Positions 1 to 5,934 of a stretch of DNA of 5,934 bases are shown piece after piece; position 1 is the first letter of the stretch, and every line of letters begins with the position of its first letter. Under the pieces are notes generated by a model, which saw only the letters and a program-made list of their open reading frames with translations, did no database searches and was not told the origin of the DNA. The translations under genes and the position numbers were made by a program. The stretch comes from Burkholderiales bacterium (GTDB lineage: Bacteria; Pseudomonadota; Gammaproteobacteria; Burkholderiales; Burkholderiaceae_D): assembly GCA_028868455.1 (NCBI GenBank), contig JAGWUK010000214.1:1-5934 (forward strand), read 5' to 3'.

Positions 1-78
1 TATTTCATTGGTTGCATAAAAGCCCAGGTGAACATTGATGCCCATACTGATCTCTCGCCTTTGAGATGCAACGGATAA
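1..78 (+). other. possible 3' end of an unidentified upstream gene
   Basis: An intrinsic terminator pointing rightwards lies just after this stretch, so a plus-strand transcript must arrive from outside the window. Two reading frames could be its end. Frame 1 is open from base 1 to a TAA at 76-78, giving about 25 residues ending in LRCNG. Frame 3 is open to a TGA at 36-38, giving a short tail FHWLHKSPGEH. Frame 2 closes at 17-19. I cannot tell which, if either, is coding, and the transcript might not encode protein at all. The fragment is too short to assign a family. Confidence 0.25.
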
Positions 79-117
79 AGCGACCAATCAACTCACCCGG
101 GTCGCTTTAGCGTTTTT
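77..117 (+). terminator. intrinsic terminator of the upstream transcript
   Basis: A perfect 9-bp stem is formed by AAAGCGACC (77-85) and GGTCGCTTT (100-108), with a 14-nt loop. A run of five T follows at 113-117 after a short AGCG spacer. No T-run follows the stem on the opposite strand, so the orientation is rightward. It insulates the efflux operon from whatever lies to the left. The spacer between stem and T-run makes it a moderate rather than ideal terminator. Confidence 0.65.
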
Positions 118-247
118 CAGCCGCCCTTCTTTCGAGATCAAAATCTCGTCATTACAACTTTTCCCGATCTGCCTTGCTGTATTTGAATCTTGCCTTCGTC
201 AATCGGACGACACAGCACACATCAATCCCCTAAATCGTATTTTCGAC

Positions 248-279
248 AAGTGCACTTCAAGTCCTGCGAACAGTGCACT
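248..279. repeat. paired AGTGCACT palindromes
   Basis: The 8-base palindrome AGTGCACT occurs at 249-256 and again at 272-279, with centres 23 bp apart, a little over two helical turns. The first copy extends to a 10-bp palindrome, AAGTGCACTT (248-257). Because each copy is self-complementary, the pair also forms a larger inverted repeat with a 15-nt spacer. It lies about 100-130 bp upstream of the regulator's start codon, a plausible position for a transcription factor binding as two dimers. No known factor is assigned from the sequence alone. Confidence 0.4.
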
Positions 280-320
280 CAACAAAATCAATACATCGAT
301 AAGCGAATTATCTTCCCCAT

Positions 321-363
321 CTGCAAAAAAAATTTAGCTGTTGTAGACTATTGCCTAGTCAAC
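321..363 (+). promoter_or_regulatory. candidate promoter and MarR-type operator of the efflux operon
   Basis: The right arm TAGTCAAC (356-363) is the reverse complement of GTTGACTA. The left side (340-350) reads GTTG, then TAG, then ACTA, so it is the same arm with three extra bases. The ungapped core is GACTA (346-350), TTGCC, TAGTC (356-360). A weak -10 candidate TAGACT (344-349) sits inside this repeat, with a poor -35 candidate CTGCAA (321-326) 17 bp upstream and an A-tract at 325-332. A repeat over the -10 element is what autorepression by the adjacent MarR protein would need. The link to the regulator is inference, and the promoter elements are weak matches. Confidence 0.4.
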
Positions 364-379
364 GAGTTTTCTTTAAGAA

Positions 380-856
380 ATGAATACCGAATACACAACA
401 CCTCAGCAATTAGACCCCACCATCATTGAAGACAGCGTCGGCTATCTGCTTGCACGTGCCAGGACGATGTTGTCGCGCTCCATTGATGAGTCCTTGCGCA
501 AGCTGGATATCACTCATGCTCAAGGCAGTGTATTCATGATGCTTTCCATCGGTAAATGCAATACAGCGGCCGAATTAGCGAGAGATCTGTTTATTGACTC
601 TGCGGCGATGAAACGTACATTGGACAAACTGGAGGCAAAAGGCTTTGTCGAACGGATTCCCGACGCAAAGGATAAACGCCTGTACCAACTTGAACTGACT
701 GCCGCCGGAAAAACACTTGCACAGCAATTGCCGCCAATTTATGCAGCCGTCATTGATCTTGGATTCACAGGATTCAGTCCAGAAGAAATCGGCTTTTTAA
801 AGTGCCTTTTACGCAAGCTGTTAGCGAATCGTCCATTATTGGAATCAAAAAATTAA
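380..856 (+). CDS. MarR-family transcriptional regulator of the efflux operon
   Basis: This 158-residue protein has the usual length and layout of a MarR winged-helix repressor. N-terminal dimerisation helices (about 15-42) are followed by a helix-turn-helix (about 62-90, with AAELARDLFIDSAAMKRTLDKLEAKGFV) and a wing with the DAKDKR signature at 95-100, the family's D-x-R-D-x-R position. The C-terminal helices (about 105-150) complete the dimer interface. Such proteins bind as dimers to palindromes and let go when they bind small aromatic or hydrophobic ligands. Its position as first gene ahead of an EmrAB pump matches E. coli EmrR, so autorepression with derepression by pump substrates is the likely role. 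Cys60 and Cys142 are its only cysteines. ATG at 380 gives a full-length family protein, but the Shine-Dalgarno is poor: AACGAG at 361-366 is rather far away. The family call is very sure; the target genes are inferred. Confidence 0.93.
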   Translation: MNTEYTTPQQLDPTIIEDSVGYLLARARTMLSRSIDESLRKLDITHAQGSVFMMLSIGKCNTAAELARDLFIDSAAMKRTLDKLEAKGFVERIPDAKDKRLYQLELTAAGKTLAQQLPPIYAAVIDLGFTGFSPEEIGFLKCLLRKLLANRPLLESKN

Positions 857-910
857 TCATTGCCATGACAAGCAGTTTATTTGCACGAAACTTTTAAATT
901 CACGTTACTC

Positions 911-2446
911 ATGAAAAATCAATTTCTCAAAACTTCACCTGTTCAGCATGCTGTGCGCATCCTGGTCACGGGTCTGGCGTTGACGATGCTAACGGCCTGC
1001 GTCAGTTTTGACGGCATCCAAAGCAACGCAAAAATCAATACGCTCAACGCCGACAGCGGCGGTTTTTCTTTGCGCAATGCAAATGGCATGTGGCCCGACG
1101 CTCATTGGGCCGTCGGCATTGGCGGCAAGGACTTGCAAACATTGATCGATCAGGCCCTGGCAAACAATCCCAGTCTTCAGGTCGCTGCGGCAAGACTCAA
1201 AGCAGCGCAAGCGGCAACTACGGCTGTTAACGCCAACTCCCTGCCCTCTGTTAATGCCAGCTTTGACAGCACTTATCAGCGATTTACTGAAAAAGGATTG
1301 ATTCCTCCTCCGCTGGCTGGCACCTATAACAGCAATAACCAGTTAGCCCTGAACGCATCCTATGAATTTGATTTTTGGGGTAAGCACAGCGCAGAAATGC
1401 GCGCGGCATTGTCGCAAGAAAAAGTCGCCGAAGCAGAAGGTCAGAGCGTTCGGCTTTTGCTTAGTAATGCCATCGCGCGCAGCTGGCTGCAATTGGCGCG
1501 CCAATACGCACAGCTCGATCTCAGCACGCAACAACTTGCCATTCGCGAGAAGCTCGATACGTTAACGCATCAAAGGGTTAAAGCGGGGCTGGAAACCGAC
1601 ACGGCAATTCAACAAGACCGTATTCAGACCGTCAATTTAAAAACAGATATCGCGCAATGGAAGGAAGCCATCGCGCTGACACGCAATCAAATCGCCGCTC
1701 TTCAGGGGTTTGGACCAAAGCATGGCAAAGAGATTGCAAAACCCGAATTACGTCTGACTCAAGAAAACACGCTACCTGCATCGTTGCCGTTGGAATTAAT
1801 AGGCCGGCGTCCGGATATCGTTGCAGCCCGCTGGCGTGTTGAGGCCAGCGAAGGTGAGATTGATGTCGCCAAAACACAGTTCTACCCGAATATTAATCTG
1901 GTAGGCTTCGCGGGACTATCAAGTCTGGGCATTAGCAATCTATTGCAAAGTGGTAGCAGCATTGTCGGCGTCGGACCAGCGATACGCTTGCCGATATTTG
2001 AAGGCGGACGTTTAAGAGCGCAATTGAAAGGTCGCGTAGCAGCGTACGACATCGCAGTTGCAACTTACAACCAAAGTCTGAACGATGCCTTGCGTGAAGT
2101 GGCGGATCAGGTACAGACGCTCAACGCCAGCACAGAACAAGCAAAGCAACAGCAGGCTGCGGAGCAGGCTGCACGCAAAAATCTGGCATTGGCACAACAA
2201 AGACAGAAAATCGGCACCAGTAGCATGCTGCCCGTGCTTGCGGCCGAAAACATCCTGATCAATGAGCAAAAGCGTTCCCTGGAAATTGCGATACGCCATG
2301 CCGATAGTCAGATCAATCTGATCAAAGCACTTGGCGGCGGCTATGACAGCAAGGCAAACCTTACTGATGCGCTGACTACGCCGATTTCCCACAATTCGAC
2401 CAAGCAAATGAAAAACACCGTATTAACCAAACCGGAGGCCGCGTAA
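911..2446 (+). CDS. NodT/OprM-family outer-membrane efflux lipoprotein (TolC-like channel)
   Basis: The 511-residue product is the outer-membrane duct of a tripartite pump, expected to form a trimer with a beta-barrel and a long periplasmic alpha-helical tunnel. Residues 1-29 form a lipoprotein signal peptide ending in the lipobox LTAC, so Cys30 would be lipidated. Two outer-membrane-efflux repeats follow (about 75-265 and 295-475). Family landmarks are YEFDFWGK (151-158), GRRPDI (298-303) followed by VEASEGEIDVAKTQFYPNI, PIFEGGRL (361-368) and the terminal ALGGGY (473-478). Helical stretches rich in Ala and Gln match the tunnel coiled coils. I chose ATG 911 because it gives a normal signal peptide; an in-frame TTG at 881 would add ten residues. 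Neither has a good ribosome binding site. The gene starts 54 bases after the regulator and its stop overlaps emrA by one base. It supplies the channel that E. coli EmrAB takes from TolC. Confidence 0.93.
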   Translation: MKNQFLKTSPVQHAVRILVTGLALTMLTACVSFDGIQSNAKINTLNADSGGFSLRNANGMWPDAHWAVGIGGKDLQTLIDQALANNPSLQVAAARLKAAQAATTAVNANSLPSVNASFDSTYQRFTEKGLIPPPLAGTYNSNNQLALNASYEFDFWGKHSAEMRAALSQEKVAEAEGQSVRLLLSNAIARSWLQLARQYAQLDLSTQQLAIREKLDTLTHQRVKAGLETDTAIQQDRIQTVNLKTDIAQWKEAIALTRNQIAALQGFGPKHGKEIAKPELRLTQENTLPASLPLELIGRRPDIVAARWRVEASEGEIDVAKTQFYPNINLVGFAGLSSLGISNLLQSGSSIVGVGPAIRLPIFEGGRLRAQLKGRVAAYDIAVATYNQSLNDALREVADQVQTLNASTEQAKQQQAAEQAARKNLALAQQRQKIGTSSMLPVLAAENILINEQKRSLEIAIRHADSQINLIKALGGGYDSKANLTDALTTPISHNSTKQMKNTVLTKPEAA

Positions 2447-3678
2447 TGAACGCCCCAGTACAAAACAACCAAAACTCTGCTCCAACTCCTGTAGAAGTCG
2501 CCCCCGATAACGGCAAACGTCGAGGCTTATTATTGATCATCACAGCAATCATCTTGATTGCAGGCGCTGCATATGCCACATGGTGGACATTAGTCGGGAA
2601 AAATTTTGAAGATACCGAGGATGCCTACGCGGCTGGCAATGTAGTTCAAGTCACACCACAGGTCGGCGGCACAGTTCTGGCAATTCATGCCGACGACACC
2701 GAAATGGTGCAAGCCGGTACAGCGCTGGTTGATCTGGACAAGGCCGACGCGAAAGTCGCTGTCGACCAGGCAGAGGCGCAACTTGCACAAACAGTACGCG
2801 AAGTACGCGTATTGTTTGCCAACAACGGCAGCCTTCAGGCAAATGTCAGTCTGCGCACCGCTGACGTCGAACGCAGCAAAGCAGATCTGGCGCGCCGTCA
2901 GCAATTGCTGAGTACCGGCGCAATTTCTGCCGAAGAACTGGAGCATGCCAAAAACGCCGTCAAAACAGCAGAATCCGCATTGCAGGTCGCCAATGAACAA
3001 CTTGCCTCCAATCGCACTTTGACCGAAAACACCAGCGTAACGCAGCACCCAAGTGTATTGCGAGCTGCGTCGAAATTGCGCGAAGCCCTATTGGCTTACA
3101 GCCGTACGACGCTGCCTGCACCTTTGAGCGGTTACATCGCTAAACGCTCAGTGCAAGTTGGTCAGCGCGTTGCCGCAGGCGCTCCTCTACTTTCCATTGT
3201 TCCGCTCAATTCCTTGTGGGTTGACGCCAACTTTAAAGAAGTGCAACTGGCGCATATGCGGATAGGGCAAGACGTCGTATTGCACTCAGATTTGTACGGC
3301 AGCGATGTCGCATTTCACGGAAAAGTGCAAGGCCTGTCGGCGGGAACTGGTTCTGCTTTCGCCTTGCTGCCTGCGCAGAACGCCAGCGGAAACTGGATCA
3401 AAGTTGTCCAGCGCGTCCCTGTTCGTATCACATTGGATCCAAAAGAATTGGAAGCGCATCCTTTACGTATCGGTGTTTCGATGCAGGTGAAGGTCAACAT
3501 TTCCCAACAAACTGGTGCGGCGGTTGCAAGCAATACTGCACGACCTTCCCCGGCATACCAGACCACCGTCTTCGAAAAAAATGGCAGTGATGCCGATCAA
3601 CGTATTGCCGCAATCATTCAAGCCAATCTGGCGTCGTCGAAACCTATGCCTGTATCTTCATCCCAAAAGGCAAAGTAA
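2446..3678 (+). CDS. emrA: EmrA-type periplasmic adaptor (HlyD/membrane fusion protein family)
   Basis: This 410-residue adaptor links the inner-membrane transporter to the outer-membrane channel. A short cytoplasmic tail is followed by one membrane anchor (about 27-49) and the typical EmrA segment DTEDAY (56-61). The first lipoyl half is about 66-98, an alpha-helical hairpin about 99-215, the second lipoyl half about 222-252, and the beta-barrel from about 253, including WVDANFKEVQL (258-268) and the stretch TGSAFALLPAQNASGNWIKV (301-320) with VQRVPVRI after it, very characteristic of EmrA. The last 55 or so residues form a Ser/Ala-rich tail beyond the barrel. Start ATG 2446 overlaps the preceding stop (TAATG), with GGAGG at 2434-2438 seven bases upstream, the best ribosome binding site in the operon. 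This arrangement predicts translational coupling. The family is certain; the substrate is unknown. Confidence 0.95.
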   Translation: MNAPVQNNQNSAPTPVEVAPDNGKRRGLLLIITAIILIAGAAYATWWTLVGKNFEDTEDAYAAGNVVQVTPQVGGTVLAIHADDTEMVQAGTALVDLDKADAKVAVDQAEAQLAQTVREVRVLFANNGSLQANVSLRTADVERSKADLARRQQLLSTGAISAEELEHAKNAVKTAESALQVANEQLASNRTLTENTSVTQHPSVLRAASKLREALLAYSRTTLPAPLSGYIAKRSVQVGQRVAAGAPLLSIVPLNSLWVDANFKEVQLAHMRIGQDVVLHSDLYGSDVAFHGKVQGLSAGTGSAFALLPAQNASGNWIKVVQRVPVRITLDPKELEAHPLRIGVSMQVKVNISQQTGAAVASNTARPSPAYQTTVFEKNGSDADQRIAAIIQANLASSKPMPVSSSQKAK

Positions 3679-5232
3679 ATGAGCACGGCTTTTCGCGCGC
3701 AACATGCGCCACTCAAGGGACCGCAACTTGCCATGGGAACGCTGGCCTTATCGCTGGCGGTTTTCATGAACGTGCTGGACTCGTCTATCGCTAACGTTTC
3801 CATTCCGGCGATCTCGGGTAATCTCGGCGTCTCGCCACAACAAGGCACCTGGGTCATCACCTCGTTCGCTGTCGCTAATGCGATCTCGGTTCCGTTGACA
3901 GGTTGGCTTACTACCCAGTTCGGGCAAGTGCGATTGTTCATGACGTCCATTTTGCTGTTCGTCATTTCGTCCTGGTTGTGCGGCATGGCGCCCAATATCG
4001 AAATGCTGATTGCCGCGCGCATTTTGCAAGGCGCCGTTGCCGGACCAATGATTCCTTTGTCGCAATCCTTGTTATTGGCCAGCTACCCTCCCGCAAAAAG
4101 CTCCATGGCGCTAGCGCTGTGGGGAATGACGACGCTGGTAGCGCCTATCATGGGGCCCTTGCTGGGCGGATGGATATCAGACAATTATTCGTGGCCGTGG
4201 ATTTTTTATATCAATATTCCGGTTGGATTATTTACTGCATGGGCGACCTGGTCGATCTACCGGAAGCGAGAGTCAACGATTCGTATTTTACCCATCGATA
4301 AAGTCGGTCTGTTTTTGCTGGTAGTCTGGGTCGGTTCGTTGCAGCTAATGCTGGATAAAGGGAAAGAACTGGACTGGTTTAACTCGGGCGAAATCCTGAC
4401 GCTGACTGCGATTGCTCTGATTGGTTTTATTTATTTCGTGATCTGGGAATTGGGCCAGGATCATCCCGTGATTGATTTATCGCTGTTTAAAGGGCGCAAT
4501 TTTACTGCGGGTGTAATTGCCATTTCGGTTGGCTATGGCCTTTTCTTTGGCAGTCTCGTGATCATGCCTTTGTGGTTGCAAACACAGCTTTCGTATACGG
4601 CAACCGAAGCCGGTAAAGTGATGGCACCCGTCGGTGTCTTTGCGATTATTCTGTCGCCTATCATTGGTAAGATCTTGCCGAAAGTCGATGCCCGAAAAGT
4701 CGCGTCAATTGCATTCATGGGCTTCGCTTTGGTGTTTTTTCTGCGCGCGAGATTTACGACAGAAGTGGATACGATCAGTTTGCTGATACCGACACTGTTG
4801 CAAGGTGCAGCGATGTCGATGTTCTTTATTCCGTTGACGTCGATCATCCTGTCCGGGCAAGCACCAGATAAAATTCCGGCTGCTGCAGGTTTATCCAACT
4901 TCGTCCGCATCATGTGCGGCGGCATGGGGGCATCGATCATGACGACCTTGTGGGATAGTCGCACGACCTTACATCATTCACAGATGGCCGACCACACGGG
5001 AAGCAGCTATCCGGCATTTGTTCAGAGCATCCAGAACCTGATGCATCTGGGCATTCCGGAACAAGGCGCGTATGCGATTGTCAATCGCAGCATCGATGTT
5101 CAGGCTAGTACGATGGCGGCGACCGATATTTTCATGATGTCTGCTTACATGTTTCTCGGCCTGGTTGGTCTGGTGTGGATGACAAAACCTAAAAAATCGG
5201 CCGTTCCGGTCGATGCTGGTGGTGCTCACTGA
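3679..5232 (+). CDS. emrB: EmrB-type multidrug transporter (MFS, DHA2 family, 14 membrane helices)
   Basis: This 517-residue inner-membrane protein is a proton-driven drug exporter of the DHA2 branch of the major facilitator superfamily, close to the length of E. coli EmrB. Recognisable motifs are VLDSSIANVSIP in helix 1 (32-43, with Asp34), QGTWVITSFAVANAISVPLTG (55-75), the motif-A loop GWLTTQFGQVRLF (75-87), helix-4 motif B ARILQGAVAGP (113-123, with Arg114), motif C APIMGPLLGGWISDNY (155-170) and WIFYINIPVG (174-183). DKGKELDW (226-233) and VIDLSLFKGRNF (264-275) are also EmrB-like. About 14 hydrophobic segments can be counted, the last at about 484-501, preceded by a long polar loop (about 428-480). 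From memory of E. coli EmrB, resemblance runs along the whole length, including the C-terminal GGAH. ATG follows the emrA stop directly, with AAAAGG eight bases upstream. It should work with the adaptor and channel encoded just before it. Confidence 0.95.
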   Translation: MSTAFRAQHAPLKGPQLAMGTLALSLAVFMNVLDSSIANVSIPAISGNLGVSPQQGTWVITSFAVANAISVPLTGWLTTQFGQVRLFMTSILLFVISSWLCGMAPNIEMLIAARILQGAVAGPMIPLSQSLLLASYPPAKSSMALALWGMTTLVAPIMGPLLGGWISDNYSWPWIFYINIPVGLFTAWATWSIYRKRESTIRILPIDKVGLFLLVVWVGSLQLMLDKGKELDWFNSGEILTLTAIALIGFIYFVIWELGQDHPVIDLSLFKGRNFTAGVIAISVGYGLFFGSLVIMPLWLQTQLSYTATEAGKVMAPVGVFAIILSPIIGKILPKVDARKVASIAFMGFALVFFLRARFTTEVDTISLLIPTLLQGAAMSMFFIPLTSIILSGQAPDKIPAAAGLSNFVRIMCGGMGASIMTTLWDSRTTLHHSQMADHTGSSYPAFVQSIQNLMHLGIPEQGAYAIVNRSIDVQASTMAATDIFMMSAYMFLGLVGLVWMTKPKKSAVPVDAGGAH

Positions 5233-5261
5233 ACCTGGCTCAGTAAAATGAATGCCTGAGA

Positions 5262-5288
5262 AAAAAGGAGGCATCCAGCCTCCTTTTT
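5262..5288. terminator. bidirectional intrinsic terminator between emrB and pbpC
   Basis: A perfect inverted repeat, AAAAAGGAGGC (5262-5272) and GCCTCCTTTTT (5278-5288), encloses a 5-base loop. The G/C-rich core GGAGGC/GCCTCC is flanked by A- and T-runs, so both strands produce a hairpin followed by a U-tract: five T at 5284-5288 on the plus strand, six on the minus strand (5266-5261). It lies 29 bases after the emrB stop and about 70 bases beyond the pbpC stop, so it can end both convergent transcripts. Confidence 0.92.
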
Positions 5289-5359
5289 ATTGTTCGCTTG
5301 CGTAAATTGTTCCGGCGAGGATAGTGGCGAAAGCAGCTCCCTTTGGACAACGAAGTGCT

Positions 5360-5934
5360 TTAACGCTGCTGGAGCGGTTTGCGTAAGTCTGTATTCATTG
5401 CTGCCTTGCGAAGATCGGCGGCGACATAAGCACCGCGGACTTCAAAATGAACCTGATCCAGCAACTTCCCTCCCGCGTCCAATAAACTCAGGACATGTTT
5501 TCCCGGCCAAGGGGACCAGTCATGCACCAATTCCTTCAGGGCAGGACTTTTGCTTCCATGCGGGTGATTGATCAAGTGCCCATCCAATACCAGCATACCG
5601 TTGCCCTTGGCATTTGCATCAAAGCGGATGCGCTGACGCTCAGGAGGAATATCGGGATCCAATGCCACGATCATGCCCGATTTTGGGTACAGAATGGCTG
5701 GCTGTATATTGTCTGACTTTGCAAGCGCAAGATAAGTCTGCGCAGTCCCTGGCAAAAACAGCTCATTGCGCGCCGCCTCCAACTGCCCTTCGTACGAAAT
5801 TTTCCGACGTTCTATCTTTACTGGCACCGTTGCTATCGGTTCAACATGGCCGCTATCCCGTTTATATAAATACTGCATGACTTCCTGCCAGACCGGGGCA
5901 GCACCGGTAATGCCTGAAACATCCCACATAGGTG
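5360..5934 (-). CDS. pbpC: penicillin-binding protein 1C, C-terminal part (runs off the right edge)
   Basis: The minus-strand frame is open to the window edge and ends at TAA (5362-5360). About 190 residues are visible. They begin with PMWDVSGITGAAPVW, the segment near the end of the transpeptidase domain of PBP1C proteins. They continue into a BiPBP_C domain, with landmarks LYPKSGMIVALDPDIPPERQRI (about 80-101 of the visible part), SPWPGKHVLSLLDAGG (about 139-154) and FEVRG (162-166). A further 23 residues follow, ending in PLQQR. The family joins a glycosyltransferase and a transpeptidase acting on peptidoglycan outside the inner membrane. Both active sites would lie outside this window, so they cannot be checked. 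The Met at 5929 is internal, since an in-frame Pro codon precedes it. The gene converges on the efflux operon and has no evident functional tie to it. Confidence 0.9.
   Translation of the reverse strand, partial: PMWDVSGITGAAPVWQEVMQYLYKRDSGHVEPIATVPVKIERRKISYEGQLEAARNELFLPGTAQTYLALAKSDNIQPAILYPKSGMIVALDPDIPPERQRIRFDANAKGNGMLVLDGHLINHPHGSKSPALKELVHDWSPWPGKHVLSLLDAGGKLLDQVHFEVRGAYVAADLRKAAMNTDLRKPLQQR

Larger units (their letters stand above)
118..379. other. non-coding control region upstream of the efflux operon
   Basis: This stretch of about 260 bases holds no convincing gene. The one sizeable plus-strand reading frame (190-429) has no ribosome binding site, is rich in His, Gln and Cys, and runs into the regulator gene in another frame. 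Visible structure is a small hairpin (CGAGAT, 4-nt loop, ATCTCG at 133-148, no T-run), two AGTGCACT palindromes (249-256 and 272-279), short 5-bp inverted repeats with 5-nt spacers at 196-210 and 298-312, an A-tract at 325-332, and the operator-like repeat at 340-363. The short 5-bp repeats are individually within chance expectation. Confidence 0.6.

Noticed and set aside
133..148. Small hairpin CGAGAT-CAAA-ATCTCG as a second terminator
   Set aside because: Only 6 bp of stem and no T-run on either side; a better terminator lies just upstream.
190..429. 79-residue plus-strand reading frame overlapping the start of the regulator
   Set aside because: No ribosome binding site, odd composition rich in His, Gln and Cys, no recognisable family, and it overlaps a clear MarR gene in another frame.
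2152..2172. Direct repeat of GCAGGCTGC in the channel gene
   Set aside because: It encodes the repeated QAA pattern of the helical tunnel domain, so coding constraint explains it.
2794..2809. Direct repeat GTACGCG-AA-GTACGCG in emrA
   Set aside because: Encodes a repeated VREVR stretch in the coiled-coil hairpin; a short repeat expected from helical heptad-like sequence.
2590..3048. 152-residue minus-strand reading frame inside emrA
   Set aside because: Lies wholly opposite a strongly supported gene; the Cys-rich, low-complexity translation resembles no family and looks like a complement shadow.
3618..4022. 134-residue minus-strand frame across the emrA/emrB junction
   Set aside because: Antisense to two well-supported coding regions with recognisable motifs; no ribosome binding site or family resemblance.
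4533..4964. 143-residue minus-strand reading frame inside emrB
   Set aside because: Opposite a confident membrane protein gene; its translation matches no family and it has no independent start signals.
1..5934. Mobile element, CRISPR array, tRNA or recent horizontal transfer
   Set aside because: No transposase or integrase genes, terminal repeats, regularly spaced repeats or tRNA-like folds were seen, and base composition looks even across the genes.

Overview
The window carries one complete chromosomal operon for a drug-efflux pump of the EmrAB type, with its own MarR-family regulator and its own outer-membrane channel, followed by the 3' end of a convergent cell-wall gene. Roughly even base composition, protein sequence character and gene order (marR - outer-membrane factor - emrA - emrB) suggest a Gram-negative proteobacterium, most likely a betaproteobacterium of the Burkholderiales/Oxalobacteraceae type. 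That placement is inferred from general resemblance, not from a search.

Layout. Bases 1-117 hold the very end of an unidentified upstream transcription unit, closed by an intrinsic terminator (77-117). Bases 118-379 are non-coding and contain the probable control region of the operon: two copies of the palindrome AGTGCACT and, near the first gene, an imperfect inverted repeat over a candidate -10 element. Then come four genes on the + strand: a MarR-type repressor (380-856), a NodT-family outer-membrane efflux lipoprotein (911-2446), the periplasmic adaptor EmrA (2446-3678) and the 14-helix proton-driven transporter EmrB (3679-5232). The last three are packed without gaps: stop and start share a base at 2446, and stop and start abut at 3678/3679. 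A strong symmetrical terminator (5262-5288) ends the operon and probably also the minus-strand gene beyond it, the 3' part of pbpC (penicillin-binding protein 1C), which runs off the right edge.

How it works together. By family knowledge, EmrB exports hydrophobic compounds using the proton gradient, EmrA bridges it across the periplasm, and the outer-membrane lipoprotein forms the exit duct. The MarR protein would repress the operon until a ligand releases it. Unlike the E. coli emrRAB locus, which borrows TolC from elsewhere, this locus encodes every part of the pump.

I found no mobile element, tRNA, rRNA, CRISPR array or clearly novel system. The points most worth checking are the regulatory palindromes upstream of the regulator and the identity of the exported substrate.
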